Positions 43,300 to 51,016 of a DNA stretch of 64,000 bases are shown here, piece after piece (position 1 is the stretch's first letter; each line of letters starts with the position of its first letter). The position numbers and the translations under genes were made by a program. This DNA is from Flavobacterium sp. UMI-01 (lineage in GTDB: Bacteria; Bacteroidota; Bacteroidia; Flavobacteriales; Flavobacteriaceae): positions 1 through 64,000 of the forward strand of contig NZ_BPLU01000008.1 of NCBI RefSeq assembly GCF_019656315.1. Reading direction: 5' to 3'. Below the pieces are notes generated by a model. That model saw nothing but the letters and a program-made list of their open reading frames with translations. It was not told the origin of the DNA and searched no databases.

Positions 43300-43659
43300 A
43301 TGAACGATAAAAATATTCAGAGAGTGTACCAAATGTCATTTGCCAGTGTGTATCCGCTTTATATCAAAAAAGTGGAACGAAAAGGTAAAACCAAGGCAGA
43401 AGTTGACGAAATTATCTTTTGGCTAACAGGTTATGACGAAAAATCTTTACAAGAGCAAATTGAACATAAAACCAATTTTGAAGACTTTTTTGCCCAAGCA
43501 CCGCAAATGAACCCTAATGTTTCTAAAATTACAGGAGTTATTTGTGGCTATCGGGTAGAAGAAATTGAGGACAAAGTCATACAACAAGTACGTTATTTGG
43601 ACAAATTAATTGATGAATTGGCCAAAGGCAAAAAAATGGATAAAATTTTGAGAAAATAA
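43300..43659 (+). CDS. DUF2200 family protein
   Basis: A 119-residue protein with the DUF2200 signature: [37 protein letters not shown], then [14 protein letters not shown] and [31 protein letters not shown]. Members are small soluble proteins of unknown function, sometimes encoded near SRPBCC genes. The 130-base gap before it could hold an internal promoter but none was clear. Confidence 0.8.
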   Translation: MNDKNIQRVYQMSFASVYPLYIKKVERKGKTKAEVDEIIFWLTGYDEKSLQEQIEHKTNFEDFFAQAPQMNPNVSKITGVICGYRVEEIEDKVIQQVRYLDKLIDELAKGKKMDKILRK

Positions 43660-43739
43660 ATGGATAAGTAAAAAAGACTGTCAAAGGGTTGTCACTTCCA
43701 TTAAGTTTCTTTGTAGTATAAATCTAATGTTTGTTTAAA

Positions 43740-43979
43740 ATGATTGAAATTTACAGAACCAACATCATCAAAGAAGAAGATGCTCAGCAAATGCTAAGGC
43801 AACTTCGGCAGTTTTTTCCCCATTATAAAATTGACTTCGACCTTGAAGATTGCGACCATATTCTAAGAGTTGAAACTTTTGAAGAAACATTAGACAATGA
43901 CGCTATTCTAAGAGTGGTGACCGATGATGGTTTTTACATCGAAATTCTATCAGATGAAATTCCGTTTTTAAAAGTTTAA
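43740..43979 (+). CDS. Small uncharacterised protein
   Basis: A 79-residue protein I do not recognise as a named family. It is acidic and looks like a compact alpha/beta fold (EIYRTNIIKEEDAQQMLRQLRQFFP, then DFDLEDCDHILRVETFEE, ending GFYIEILSDEIPFLKV). The ATG at 43740 is preferred to the TTG at 43731. It begins 80 bases after DUF2200 and ends 10 bases before the WYL regulator, so it belongs to the same group. Confidence 0.6.
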   Translation: MIEIYRTNIIKEEDAQQMLRQLRQFFPHYKIDFDLEDCDHILRVETFEETLDNDAILRVVTDDGFYIEILSDEIPFLKV

Positions 43980-43989
43980 AAAGCATTGC

Positions 43990-44736
43990 ATGGCTTATAC
44001 TGATAACATTTCGAGACTATCCCGATTGACGGCAATTCATTTAAAATTACAGTCTAATTTGTATGTCTCGGTAGAACAACTGTCGGAACATTTCAATATT
44101 AGTATTAGAACAGTCTATCGAGATTTGGCGGCGCTTGAACAAGCCAATGTGCCTATTATTAATGTTGAAGGAAAAGGCTATACGCTGATGGATGGCTATA
44201 AAATTCCGCCCGTAATGTTTACTGAATCAGAGGCAAATGCACTCATTTTTGCTGAAAAAATGATGGCAAAAACCAAAGACGAATCGCTGATAAAAGAATT
44301 CAACAAAGCCATTGAAAAAGTAAAAGCGGTACTGCGTACTGACGAAAAAAATAAAGCCGATTTTCTTTCTAATAGAACTATCATTGGAAAAAATTGGGAA
44401 AATGAAAAAACAAGCAATCATTTGTCCACCATTCAACGCGCTTTGACCAATTTTGAAGTTCTTAAAATTGCTTATGCAAAAGAATCAGATACCCACCCAA
44501 CTGTAAGAGCTATCGAGCCTTTTGCCATTTACCATAGTTTTTCTGAAGATTGGATTCTTGTGGCTTGGTGTCGCTTGCGAAATGAATTTCGGAATTTCAG
44601 AATCGATCGAATGCAAACCGTCATTTGTTTAAACGAAAAATTTACTCCCCATCAAATAACTATGGAAGAGTATGGTGAAATCCAACGTCAAAACTATTTG
44701 GACGGAAATTGTCCTGAATCGAATCCTAATCATTAA
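43990..44736 (+). CDS. YafY-type HTH-WYL transcriptional regulator
   Basis: A 248-residue regulator. Residues 5-65 form an HTH_11 winged helix (SRLTAIHLKLQSN, then EHFNISIRTVYRDLAALEQANVPI); residues about 140-225 form a WYL domain (LKIAYAKESD, RAIEPFAIYHSFSEDWILVAWCRLRNEFRNFRIDRM). WYL domains sense small ligands or nucleic acids. Such regulators often control neighbouring genes; here it may govern the downstream reductase and VOC genes, which start 22 bases later. Confidence 0.85.
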   Translation: MAYTDNISRLSRLTAIHLKLQSNLYVSVEQLSEHFNISIRTVYRDLAALEQANVPIINVEGKGYTLMDGYKIPPVMFTESEANALIFAEKMMAKTKDESLIKEFNKAIEKVKAVLRTDEKNKADFLSNRTIIGKNWENEKTSNHLSTIQRALTNFEVLKIAYAKESDTHPTVRAIEPFAIYHSFSEDWILVAWCRLRNEFRNFRIDRMQTVICLNEKFTPHQITMEEYGEIQRQNYLDGNCPESNPNH

Positions 44737-44758
44737 ATAGATATAAATTGATTTTTCT

Positions 44759-45295
44759 ATGCGAAAATTATCCCTTTTTATTGCAAGCAGTGTTGATGGG
44801 TATATTGCTAAACCCAATGACGATTTAAGTTTTCTGAAATTAGTAGAAAAAGAAGGCGAAGACTATGGCTATGCCGCATTTACGGCAACGATTGACACTA
44901 TTATTATCGGCAGAAAAACGTATGATTATGTGGTCAAAGAAATTGGCTCTTCACATTACGATAATGGTAAAAATGACATTTATGTTATCACTAGAACAGA
45001 AAAGCCTAGTAGGGGTAGCGTAAAATTTTATACTGGGGAGGTAACAGAATTAGTAAATAAATTAAAAAGCGAAAACGGGAAAAATATTTACTGTGATGGT
45101 GGAGCCGAAATTATCAACGAACTTTTAAAAAATGATTTAATAGACGAACTTATCATTTCCATTATTCCAATTTTACTAGGTAATGGAACTCGGTTATTCC
45201 AAGACGGAAGGCCAGAGCAATTATTGGATTTGGTGGAAGTAAAAACTTTTGATACGGGACTTACTCAATTGCATTACAAACGAAAAAAAGAATAA
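44759..45295 (+). CDS. Dihydrofolate reductase-like (RibD C-terminal) protein
   Basis: A 178-residue protein of the DHFR/RibD_C superfamily, a NADPH-binding fold: LSLFIASSVDGYIAKPNDDLSFL at the start, FTATIDTIIIGRKTYDYV, then YCDGGAEIINELLKNDLIDELIISIIPILLGNGTRLF. Conservation is typical of the stand-alone YyaP/YwjB-like branch, for which the substrate is unknown; folate is not implied. Confidence 0.82.
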   Translation: MRKLSLFIASSVDGYIAKPNDDLSFLKLVEKEGEDYGYAAFTATIDTIIIGRKTYDYVVKEIGSSHYDNGKNDIYVITRTEKPSRGSVKFYTGEVTELVNKLKSENGKNIYCDGGAEIINELLKNDLIDELIISIIPILLGNGTRLFQDGRPEQLLDLVEVKTFDTGLTQLHYKRKKE

Positions 45296-45298
45296 AAG

Positions 45299-45673
45299 AT
45301 GGATACTCATTTTGAAGCAGGGATTAATATTGCAATAAAAATTCCGAAAAGTAAATACGAAAAAACGGTAGCTTTTTATAAAGACATCTTAAAACTAGAA
45401 GTCGAAGAAAAGCCGATTAGTAATCCAACTGTTTCTAGGACGCATCAAGTAAAATTTGGTCATAATATCATTTGGTTGGACTGTGTGGACAATTATACCC
45501 AGTCCGAAACTTGGTTGCAACTTACCGTACCTAATATTGAGCAAGCAACGGAATATTTAGTGTCAAAAGGAGTCGAGACTTGTGACGAATTGGAAGAACT
45601 TTCACCCAATATGCATTGGATTCAAGATCCTTCAGGAACAGTATTCAATTTGCAAGAGAGGGTTTTGAAATAA
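45299..45673 (+). CDS. VOC protein 2
   Basis: A 124-residue VOC protein with NIAIKIPKSKYEKTVAFYKDILKLEVEEK, HQVKFGHNIIWLDCVDNY, LTVPNIEQATEYLVSKGVETCDEL and MHWIQDPSGTVFNLQE at the end. It starts 3 bases after the reductase gene and closes the island. A convergent gene (DUF305) ends 34 bases away. Confidence 0.8.
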   Translation: MDTHFEAGINIAIKIPKSKYEKTVAFYKDILKLEVEEKPISNPTVSRTHQVKFGHNIIWLDCVDNYTQSETWLQLTVPNIEQATEYLVSKGVETCDELEELSPNMHWIQDPSGTVFNLQERVLK

Positions 45674-45707
45674 ATAGTTTTTTAAAGAAGATTGTCCAAA
45701 AGCAGGA

Positions 45708-46193
45708 CTATTTAGAAGATTGTTCTAATCGTTCAATCATCATTTTCATTTCTTCAATTTCTTGTCGTTGGGCGTTACTAATTTTCTCGGCTAATTTTTT
45801 AACCTCTGGATCTTGTAAATCCGCTCTTTCACTGGTTAAGATTGCAATTGAATGATGGGGTATCATGGCTTTCATCCAAAGAACATCTTGAACAAGTGGT
45901 TTTTGAGCGCGAACTAAAAATAAGGCACTCACAAAGAGTACTATACTGCAGGTAATAATAGCGCGGTTCTTCCTTTTGTTAGGATACATTTTTTTCATAA
46001 AGAACCACATAATAAGTGCCATACATGCTATTCCCATACCACTCATATACAAACGAGTCAAACTGAAATAAACATGATCAATTGAATAGCTATTAAAATA
46101 CATCGTGATGTACATAGCACAAAAAGAGACAAATAACATTATTACAAATTTTGTGTAGTTTCCTATTTCTGTATGGGACTGGCTGTGATTCAT
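45708..46193 (-). CDS. DUF305 membrane protein
   Basis: A 161-residue protein with three N-terminal membrane segments (about 12-34, 38-60, 72-92) and a DUF305 domain at 105-155, a ferritin-like helical domain recognised by MIPHHSIAILTSERADLQDPEV and KLAEKISNAQRQEIEEMKMMI. The paired His residues in PHHS are characteristic. The domain is probably periplasmic, and in other bacteria it sits near copper genes, but no copper gene is present here. It is the last gene of the YtxH operon. Confidence 0.78.
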   Translation of the reverse strand: MNHSQSHTEIGNYTKFVIMLFVSFCAMYITMYFNSYSIDHVYFSLTRLYMSGMGIACMALIMWFFMKKMYPNKRKNRAIITCSIVLFVSALFLVRAQKPLVQDVLWMKAMIPHHSIAILTSERADLQDPEVKKLAEKISNAQRQEIEEMKMMIERLEQSSK

Positions 46194-46231
46194 AATTAGT
46201 TTTTTTAAAATTATTTTAAAAAATAGAAAAT

Positions 46232-46762
46232 TTATAAACTAAATCCATAAGCTAATCGAAGCATAATTTGGCCTAAACCATCATCCATCACATTGTCTTT
46301 GATGACAGGAAAATCTTTTAGAAATTCATATCGTACGCTGATATCAACATATTTGGTCGCATATCCAATACTAGGACAAAATAACATGGAATTTTCTTGG
46401 TAAGCTTTGGTGGTCGAAAAAGCGCCTCCAATTTCTCCCATGACATAAAACTCATTACTGAATATAAAAGTTTTATACCCTACTTTGACGGGAATATATC
46501 CAAAATTTGGTGCATCATTCTTGACAAATAAATTGTTATAACCCGTGGTAAAACAAATGGAATAGGTCTCCGAAATGTTGTATTGCAATCGGGTATCAGC
46601 GCCTAGGTTAAAACGATATGGCTCGTTAAAAGGCAAACCAGTGTTAAGACCAAAACCTAATTTCAAATTTCGTTTATACGTATCGTTATTTTGCTGTGCC
46701 TTGCTATTTTGTGAAAAAACTAAAACACAAATTAGAATTATAAGAGAGAATGTTTTTTTCAT
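46232..46762 (-). CDS. Outer-membrane beta-barrel-like protein
   Basis: A 176-residue exported protein. Residues 1-22 are a signal peptide (KKTFSLIILICVLVFSQ). The rest alternates short polar and aromatic strands (LGFGLNTGLPFNEPYRFNLGA, YSICFTTGYNNLF, FYVMGEIGGAFS) as in small outer-membrane beta-barrels, ending in LRLAYGFSL with a C-terminal hydrophobic residue. No specific family recognised. 11 bases follow the hypothetical gene upstream, in one operon. Confidence 0.65.
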   Translation of the reverse strand: MKKTFSLIILICVLVFSQNSKAQQNNDTYKRNLKLGFGLNTGLPFNEPYRFNLGADTRLQYNISETYSICFTTGYNNLFVKNDAPNFGYIPVKVGYKTFIFSNEFYVMGEIGGAFSTTKAYQENSMLFCPSIGYATKYVDISVRYEFLKDFPVIKDNVMDDGLGQIMLRLAYGFSL

Positions 46763-46773
46763 ATTTTGTGTCT

Positions 46774-47109
46774 TTAAGGTTGTTGAACTTTTTTAGAAAT
46801 AAAATGGGTTACAGCATATTGAAAAAGGTAGCCCATTATTTTCTTGACTGTTGATGTTGATTTTCCAATGACAATTTTTTTGGATACATATCCTCCGATA
46901 AGACTGGTAATGATTTGTAAAATATTGGATTTTACTTCTGGAAATTGTTTGAGGTCTTCGAGAGTGCCATTCAAAATATTGATGGGTTTCATACTGGTAA
47001 GTGTATGATGCATTTGGATTTTGAGTTCATCAAATTTCATTGCTTTTTCTACTTCTAAGCGGGCAATGGCTTCGTCTAATAGTGTATTTTGATTTTTATA
47101 CGATTTCAT
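46774..47109 (-). CDS. Uncharacterised protein of the YtxH-holin operon
   Basis: A 111-residue protein without a named domain that I can recognise. The first 60 residues are charged and helical (LDEAIARLEVEKAMKFDELKIQMHHTL); residues about 70-105 are amphipathic to hydrophobic (IITSLIGGYVSKKIVIGKSTS, KIMGYLFQYAVTHFI), suggesting membrane association. Its start overlaps the end of the upstream holin-like gene by 14 bases. Confidence 0.6.
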   Translation of the reverse strand: MKSYKNQNTLLDEAIARLEVEKAMKFDELKIQMHHTLTSMKPINILNGTLEDLKQFPEVKSNILQIITSLIGGYVSKKIVIGKSTSTVKKIMGYLFQYAVTHFISKKVQQP

Positions 47110-47485
47110 CTTGTTCCGTGTTTGAGTGGGTTGAAACTGTTTTTGTTTTCAATAATTTGGCAATAACTAAATTGGTTATGGGAACCTTTATCAATGGATC
47201 TTTATAGTGTTTTATAATCACAATTAAGAGCAGGTAAAAAGCTGCCACTACGGCATAACCGAGATAATCCTTGCCTAAAATTTCTCCTAAATACAAGCTT
47301 AAAGCAATGTTGACTAATAGTATAAACATTACAACAAACATAAATATCACTATTCTAGAGACTAGAGATGATAGTACATCAGCTGTTTTATCAATTGAAT
47401 TGAGTTTAATTAATTCGATATTAATATCAGCATACTCCTTAGCTTTCTTATATAATAACTCTATGTTTGCTGTAATTGTTTCCAT
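47096..47485 (-). CDS. Phage-holin-like (holin superfamily III) membrane protein
   Basis: A 129-residue membrane protein with two close hydrophobic segments (about 38-62 and 70-92) after an N-terminal helical stretch (LLYKKAKEYADINIELIKLNS), the pattern of the putative Actinobacterial holin-X/holin III family, which is found in many non-phage envelope operons. No phage genes are near. The upstream YtxH gene ends 8 bases before its start. Confidence 0.7.
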   Translation of the reverse strand: METITANIELLYKKAKEYADINIELIKLNSIDKTADVLSSLVSRIVIFMFVVMFILLVNIALSLYLGEILGKDYLGYAVVAAFYLLLIVIIKHYKDPLIKVPITNLVIAKLLKTKTVSTHSNTEQDEIV

Positions 47486-47493
47486 TTTACTTC

Positions 47494-47763
47494 TTATTTA
47501 GTGATTTGTTGTTTGGCATTGTTAAATTCTTCTTTTCCTTCCTGAACCAATTCTTCGGCTTTTGTAAGCATTGAATCGTATTTTTCTGAAAAGGTGTCTA
47601 ATAATTCTTTGATACTATTTATGATAGACTGTTTGGTGTCATTGCTTTTGTCAGCAATTTTTTTTCGCGTATTTGTTCCTTTATCTGGAGCAAATAAAAT
47701 TCCTATGGCAGCTCCTACGGCTACGCCTCCTAATACACCTATGATTGTTTTACTTGTTTTCAT
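47494..47763 (-). CDS. YtxH domain protein
   Basis: An 89-residue protein of the YtxH general-stress family: one N-terminal membrane helix of the form GVLGGVAVGAAIGILFAPDKG (residues 8-28) followed by a basic TRKKIADKS stretch and a long soluble helix. Homologs in Bacillus respond to general stress. It is the first gene of a five-gene operon (to 45708) with holin-like, hypothetical, beta-barrel and DUF305 proteins. Confidence 0.82.
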   Translation of the reverse strand: MKTSKTIIGVLGGVAVGAAIGILFAPDKGTNTRKKIADKSNDTKQSIINSIKELLDTFSEKYDSMLTKAEELVQEGKEEFNNAKQQITK

Positions 47764-48184
47764 TTTTCTTCTTTTTATGGATTATTAATTTTATTGTTTG
47801 TTATTGATTTAAAGGGATACACCTTTTAGGCTTTGGTCAGCACGGATGCTGTGCTTTTTCATTTGAGTCCTAGCGAATCCTGTTCTTTTTGGATTGTAAT
47901 GTTTGGTAAATACAACACTATTTTTTAGGAAAAGAACAAATTATAAATAGGACTGTAACGTTGTATTGTTAAATAAACCAACACGACCAAATTAGCGACG
48001 ACGTTTTCGATTTTATTTTTCATAATAATTTAATTTTCTAAGTGAATTTCATTTTATTATTGCTACATAACAAAGGTGCAATTCATTATTAATCTGTTTA
48101 TTATAAAATATGTTCTAAATTTTACAGAATTGCCATTCTGCTAAAAAAACAATCTCTTCGCATAAGAACCTCTACTGGAAGCAA
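47764..48184. other. Spacer with possible 32-codon minus-strand frame
   Basis: A 421-base stretch. On the minus strand, a frame of 32 codons runs from 48023 to 47925 (MKNKIENVVANLVVLV..., hydrophobic with two Tyr-rich ends). A hairpin (AGCAC/GTGCT near 47844-47860) lies near the YtxH end. Nothing was recognised as a known RNA, and the frame is only weakly supported. Confidence 0.3.
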
Positions 48185-48634
48185 TCAAACAGTAGTGATG
48201 ACAAATGAAGTGGAATCCGATTCATTGGTTTGTTTTTGATGGATGTACGCTAAACTTTTGGCCAATAGTTTTTTCAATTTATCAAAGGATTCGGGTTTGA
48301 TTAAGTACCAATTGGCGCCTTTCATTTGTAATCGATACGCTGTTGTTTCATCTACATAGGTAGAATAAATGATAATCGGAATTTTGGAGAATTGAGCTTC
48401 AGTTCGAATGTCTTCAATACATTCTTCACCATTCATTAAGGGCATATTTAAATCCAAAAAGATGGCATCCGGCAAAATGTTTTCGGCATCCAAAAGGTCT
48501 TCCATAAGCGATACACCATTATCAAAATCCTTAATGATTACAGGTATATCAATCTCGTCCAAAGCTTCTCTAAAAAACATACGATCTTCTTTGTCGTCAT
48601 CAACTAGGTAAATGAGAAAGGGTTTGTGTAACAT
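48185..48634 (-). CDS. Single-domain response regulator
   Basis: A 149-residue CheY-like receiver of the type used by Bacteroidota phytochrome-linked response regulators: IYLVDDDKEDRMFFREALDE gives the acidic pair, AIFLDLNMPLMNGEECI the phosphorylated Asp56 region, then IYSTYVDE and the KP motif YLIKPESFDKL. There is no output domain, so it likely works by protein contact. It lies 21 bases after the OsmC gene on the same strand, suggesting one transcript. The stop is TGA, one of only two genes in the window found to end so. Confidence 0.85.
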   Translation of the reverse strand: MLHKPFLIYLVDDDKEDRMFFREALDEIDIPVIIKDFDNGVSLMEDLLDAENILPDAIFLDLNMPLMNGEECIEDIRTEAQFSKIPIIIYSTYVDETTAYRLQMKGANWYLIKPESFDKLKKLLAKSLAYIHQKQTNESDSTSFVITTV

Positions 48635-48655
48635 GATAGTGTGAGTTTAAAGCAA

Positions 48656-49081
48656 TCAATTACTATGATTTTCTAAATGGGCATCCAAACTAATTTCTAA
48701 ACTTTTATAGGCTTTACTTACTGGGCAATTCTCTTTGGCCTGTTGTGCCAGTTCTTGAAATTTTTCTTCTTCGATGGCTGCAATTTTAGCATTCACGGTG
48801 AGTTGGGATGTTGTAATGACACCATCTTCCAGCGTAATTTTACATTTGGTTTCTATTACTTCCGGAACAAAACCCGCTTTAGTTAAATCAGCTGTGAATT
48901 GCATGGTAAAGCAACCTGCATGAGCGGCTGCCATTAATTCTTCAGGATTTGACCCTGTCCCTTCTTCAAATCGGCTATGATAGGAGTAAGGCATATTGTC
49001 TAATGCTTTACTTTCTGATATCAAATAACCGTTTCCTTCTTTTAAATTTCCGCTCCAAATGGCTGTTGCACTTCTTTTCAT
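48656..49081 (-). CDS. OsmC-type organic hydroperoxide resistance protein
   Basis: A 141-residue OsmC-family thiol peroxidase that reduces organic hydroperoxides. Its reactive cysteines lie in NPEELMAAAHAGCFTMQF (Cys57) and in AKENCPVSKAY (about Cys119), spaced as in the family, with ALDNMPYSYHSRFEEGTG before. It is upstream of the response regulator and likely forms a two-gene stress operon; on the minus strand, TTG and a -7-like element (ACTTTGG) are seen about 50-80 bases before the ATG. It ends with TGA. Confidence 0.88.
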   Translation of the reverse strand: MKRSATAIWSGNLKEGNGYLISESKALDNMPYSYHSRFEEGTGSNPEELMAAAHAGCFTMQFTADLTKAGFVPEVIETKCKITLEDGVITTSQLTVNAKIAAIEEEKFQELAQQAKENCPVSKAYKSLEISLDAHLENHSN

Positions 49082-49539
49082 AATGGTATTTTTTAATTAA
49101 AAATGTATTGTATTTATTCTGTCCCAAAGTCTTGACATATAATTGACAACTTAACTGTAGGAGTTGTAAAATAGTTTCCAGTGATGTAGTTGTCAATGGG
49201 GATCCTTTTTTTTAAAATTCTTTGGTTATAAAATTACAGGGATGAAAAGCGTCGCATTAACTCAAACAAAACCTATTTTAACTGAATCAAAAAAAAATAA
49301 AGCATTACCATTTCTTCTATATAAAGTTTCACAAAGTTGGAATCAAATGATTTAAAAGCGTTACTTGTTTTTTTCTCCTGAGTGAATGTTTTCTATTCTA
49401 ATACGTTAATATAAAATAAGATAAAGTTCTTACGATTATAATTATATAAAACAACCCTAAAATTATATAACATGTTGTAGGTTATGTTATTGCAACTTTG
49501 TAGTAATCCGCATAAGGAATAATTAATACTATCAATCAA
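49082..49539. other. Spacer between OsmC and the small protein gene
   Basis: A 458-base divergent spacer. On the minus side is the OsmC leader (with ACTTTGG about 40 bases before its ATG). On the plus side a weak -7-like ACTTTG is seen at 49495-49500 near TTG at 49474-49476. The middle is AT-rich, with some short direct repeats of ATTATATAA; nothing else was recognised. Confidence 0.35.
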
Positions 49540-49686
49540 ATGAAAAATATAAATATAAGCACAGGACAAAACGCCATCGTAAGAAGAACTTTAAGTCTTC
49601 AAGAATTTATTATCGAATATTTGAATCCTACCAAAATCAAAGATTTGAAAATTGCCATTAAATCATCTAAAAAGATAATGAAGTAA
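49540..49686 (+). CDS. Small 48-residue protein of unknown function
   Basis: A short frame not usually reported. MKNINISTGQNAIVRRTLSL opens it, then a helix QEFIIEYLNPTKI, and KDLKIAIKSSKKIMK at the basic end. It starts with ATG and has an A-rich leader. It lies 65 bases before the AraC-type regulator gene and might be its leader-encoded partner or be spurious; evidence is the length in AT-rich DNA with normal codon use. Confidence 0.4.
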   Translation: MKNINISTGQNAIVRRTLSLQEFIIEYLNPTKIKDLKIAIKSSKKIMK

Positions 49687-49751
49687 AGCAATACTGTTTG
49701 AATAGTATAAAGCCCCTTATTTATTGAAACATTAAATTTAAACGTATTAAA

Positions 49752-50768
49752 ATGAAAACAATAGCAATCACTTCAAATTGTCTCTCCCAAGTTTTTAAAC
49801 AATTGCAAATGCAAATAGGCGGTGAGCTGGAAGAAAAATCAAAAGAATATAAACTCAAAATCGATAACGAAATAGGTAAAGGATTCATTATTGGCATAGC
49901 AATAGAACCTGCCATTTGTTACATTGAATACGAAATTGATTTTAACGAGGATGTTTCACTTACTTATCGACAAGACAATTCCAATGCGATTCATTTTGGG
50001 TATTGTTCCAAAGGGCAACTTGTGCAAAAATTTGGTGAAAATGGAAAAAAGAACAAACTCAATCAATTTCAAACCGGAATATTTTCCAATTCTTCGAGCC
50101 AAGCTAATTATTTTAGTTTCAACAAAAATCAAGAAGTAAAAGTATCTATGGTTACTGTTGATACCTTATCTGTTCATGACTCAGAATTGAGAGAACAATT
50201 GAAAAATACGTTTTTGAAAAATAAAGAAAACGGTCAATTGGCTTATGTAGGTTCTTTGAATTTGAAAATTTTTGAAAAAATAGGCATTCTTAATACCATT
50301 CATCAAAAAGGACTGGTTCGAAATCTATTGATTAACAGTACGGTGTATCTAATTTTAGCCTTGGAAATAGAACAACATAAGTATGATTTAATAAAGGCCG
50401 ATACAAATTATAATTCACTAACTCCTTCTGAAATGGTCATGGTAAAGTCGGCTTCAGAGCATATCAAATCCAATCCTGAAATTCAATACAGTCTCAAATA
50501 CCTGTGCAGGAAATTTGGCTTGTCCCCATTCAAACTCCAAGAAGGCTTTAAGATTTTGCACAATCGCACGGTTGCTGATTTTATAAAAAATGTTAGAGTA
50601 GAAGTAGCCGAAAATTTGATACGCACCTCGGAACTCAATATCACTGAAATTGTTTATACCGTAGGTTTTACGAGTAGAAGTTATTTTTCTAAAATTTTTA
50701 AAGAAAAATACAACTGTAGTCCAAAACATTATCAAAATCATCAAAATAAATTTGCTATTACAGCTTAG
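49752..50768 (+). CDS. AraC-family transcriptional regulator
   Basis: A 338-residue regulator: the N-terminal 220 residues form a ligand-sensing domain of the type seen in AraC relatives with HTH at the C-terminus (about 240-338), where EHIKSNPEIQYSLKYLCRKFGLSPFKLQEGFK and ENLIRTSELNITEIVYTVGFTSRSYFSKIFKEKYNCSPKHYQ are typical of the two helix-turn-helices. It stands alone beside the stress genes; the target genes are unknown. Confidence 0.85.
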   Translation: MKTIAITSNCLSQVFKQLQMQIGGELEEKSKEYKLKIDNEIGKGFIIGIAIEPAICYIEYEIDFNEDVSLTYRQDNSNAIHFGYCSKGQLVQKFGENGKKNKLNQFQTGIFSNSSSQANYFSFNKNQEVKVSMVTVDTLSVHDSELREQLKNTFLKNKENGQLAYVGSLNLKIFEKIGILNTIHQKGLVRNLLINSTVYLILALEIEQHKYDLIKADTNYNSLTPSEMVMVKSASEHIKSNPEIQYSLKYLCRKFGLSPFKLQEGFKILHNRTVADFIKNVRVEVAENLIRTSELNITEIVYTVGFTSRSYFSKIFKEKYNCSPKHYQNHQNKFAITA

Positions 50769-50778
50769 TAAATGAAAC

Positions 50779-50890
50779 AGGCTGTCTAATAATGAAGAGT
50801 GCCAACGGTAGCTTCACTTAGGATATCATAAAGTAGTTTGTAAGCTACTGTACATCATATTGACACTCTTAAAAACGTTATAGACAGCCT
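50779..50890. repeat. Terminal inverted-repeat element of 112 bases (MITE-like)
   Basis: Ends are AGGCTGTCTAATAA (50779-50792) and TTATAGACAGCCT (50878-50890). Inside, AAGAGTG (50796-50802) pairs with CACTCTT (50864-50870), and GTAGCTT (near 50808) pairs with AAGCTAC (near 50843). The GGCTGTCT end resembles ends of some insertion sequences. No transposase is present. It may also act as a terminator or structured RNA after the AraC gene. Confidence 0.6.
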
Positions 50891-51016
50891 ACTTTTTTAA
50901 AATTACGTATTCCTTTTTCATTGTCGCAAGACTTAAAAATCTAATCCATTCCTAAATGCCATGATGTATTTTAAGTCTGTTTACCCTAGATTAGGATTAC
51001 GCCGGAATCATCAAAT

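Noticed and set aside
47096..47485. Holin-like gene as a sign of prophage
   Set aside because: No terminase, capsid, integrase or lysis partner is nearby; the family is common in ordinary membrane operons with YtxH.
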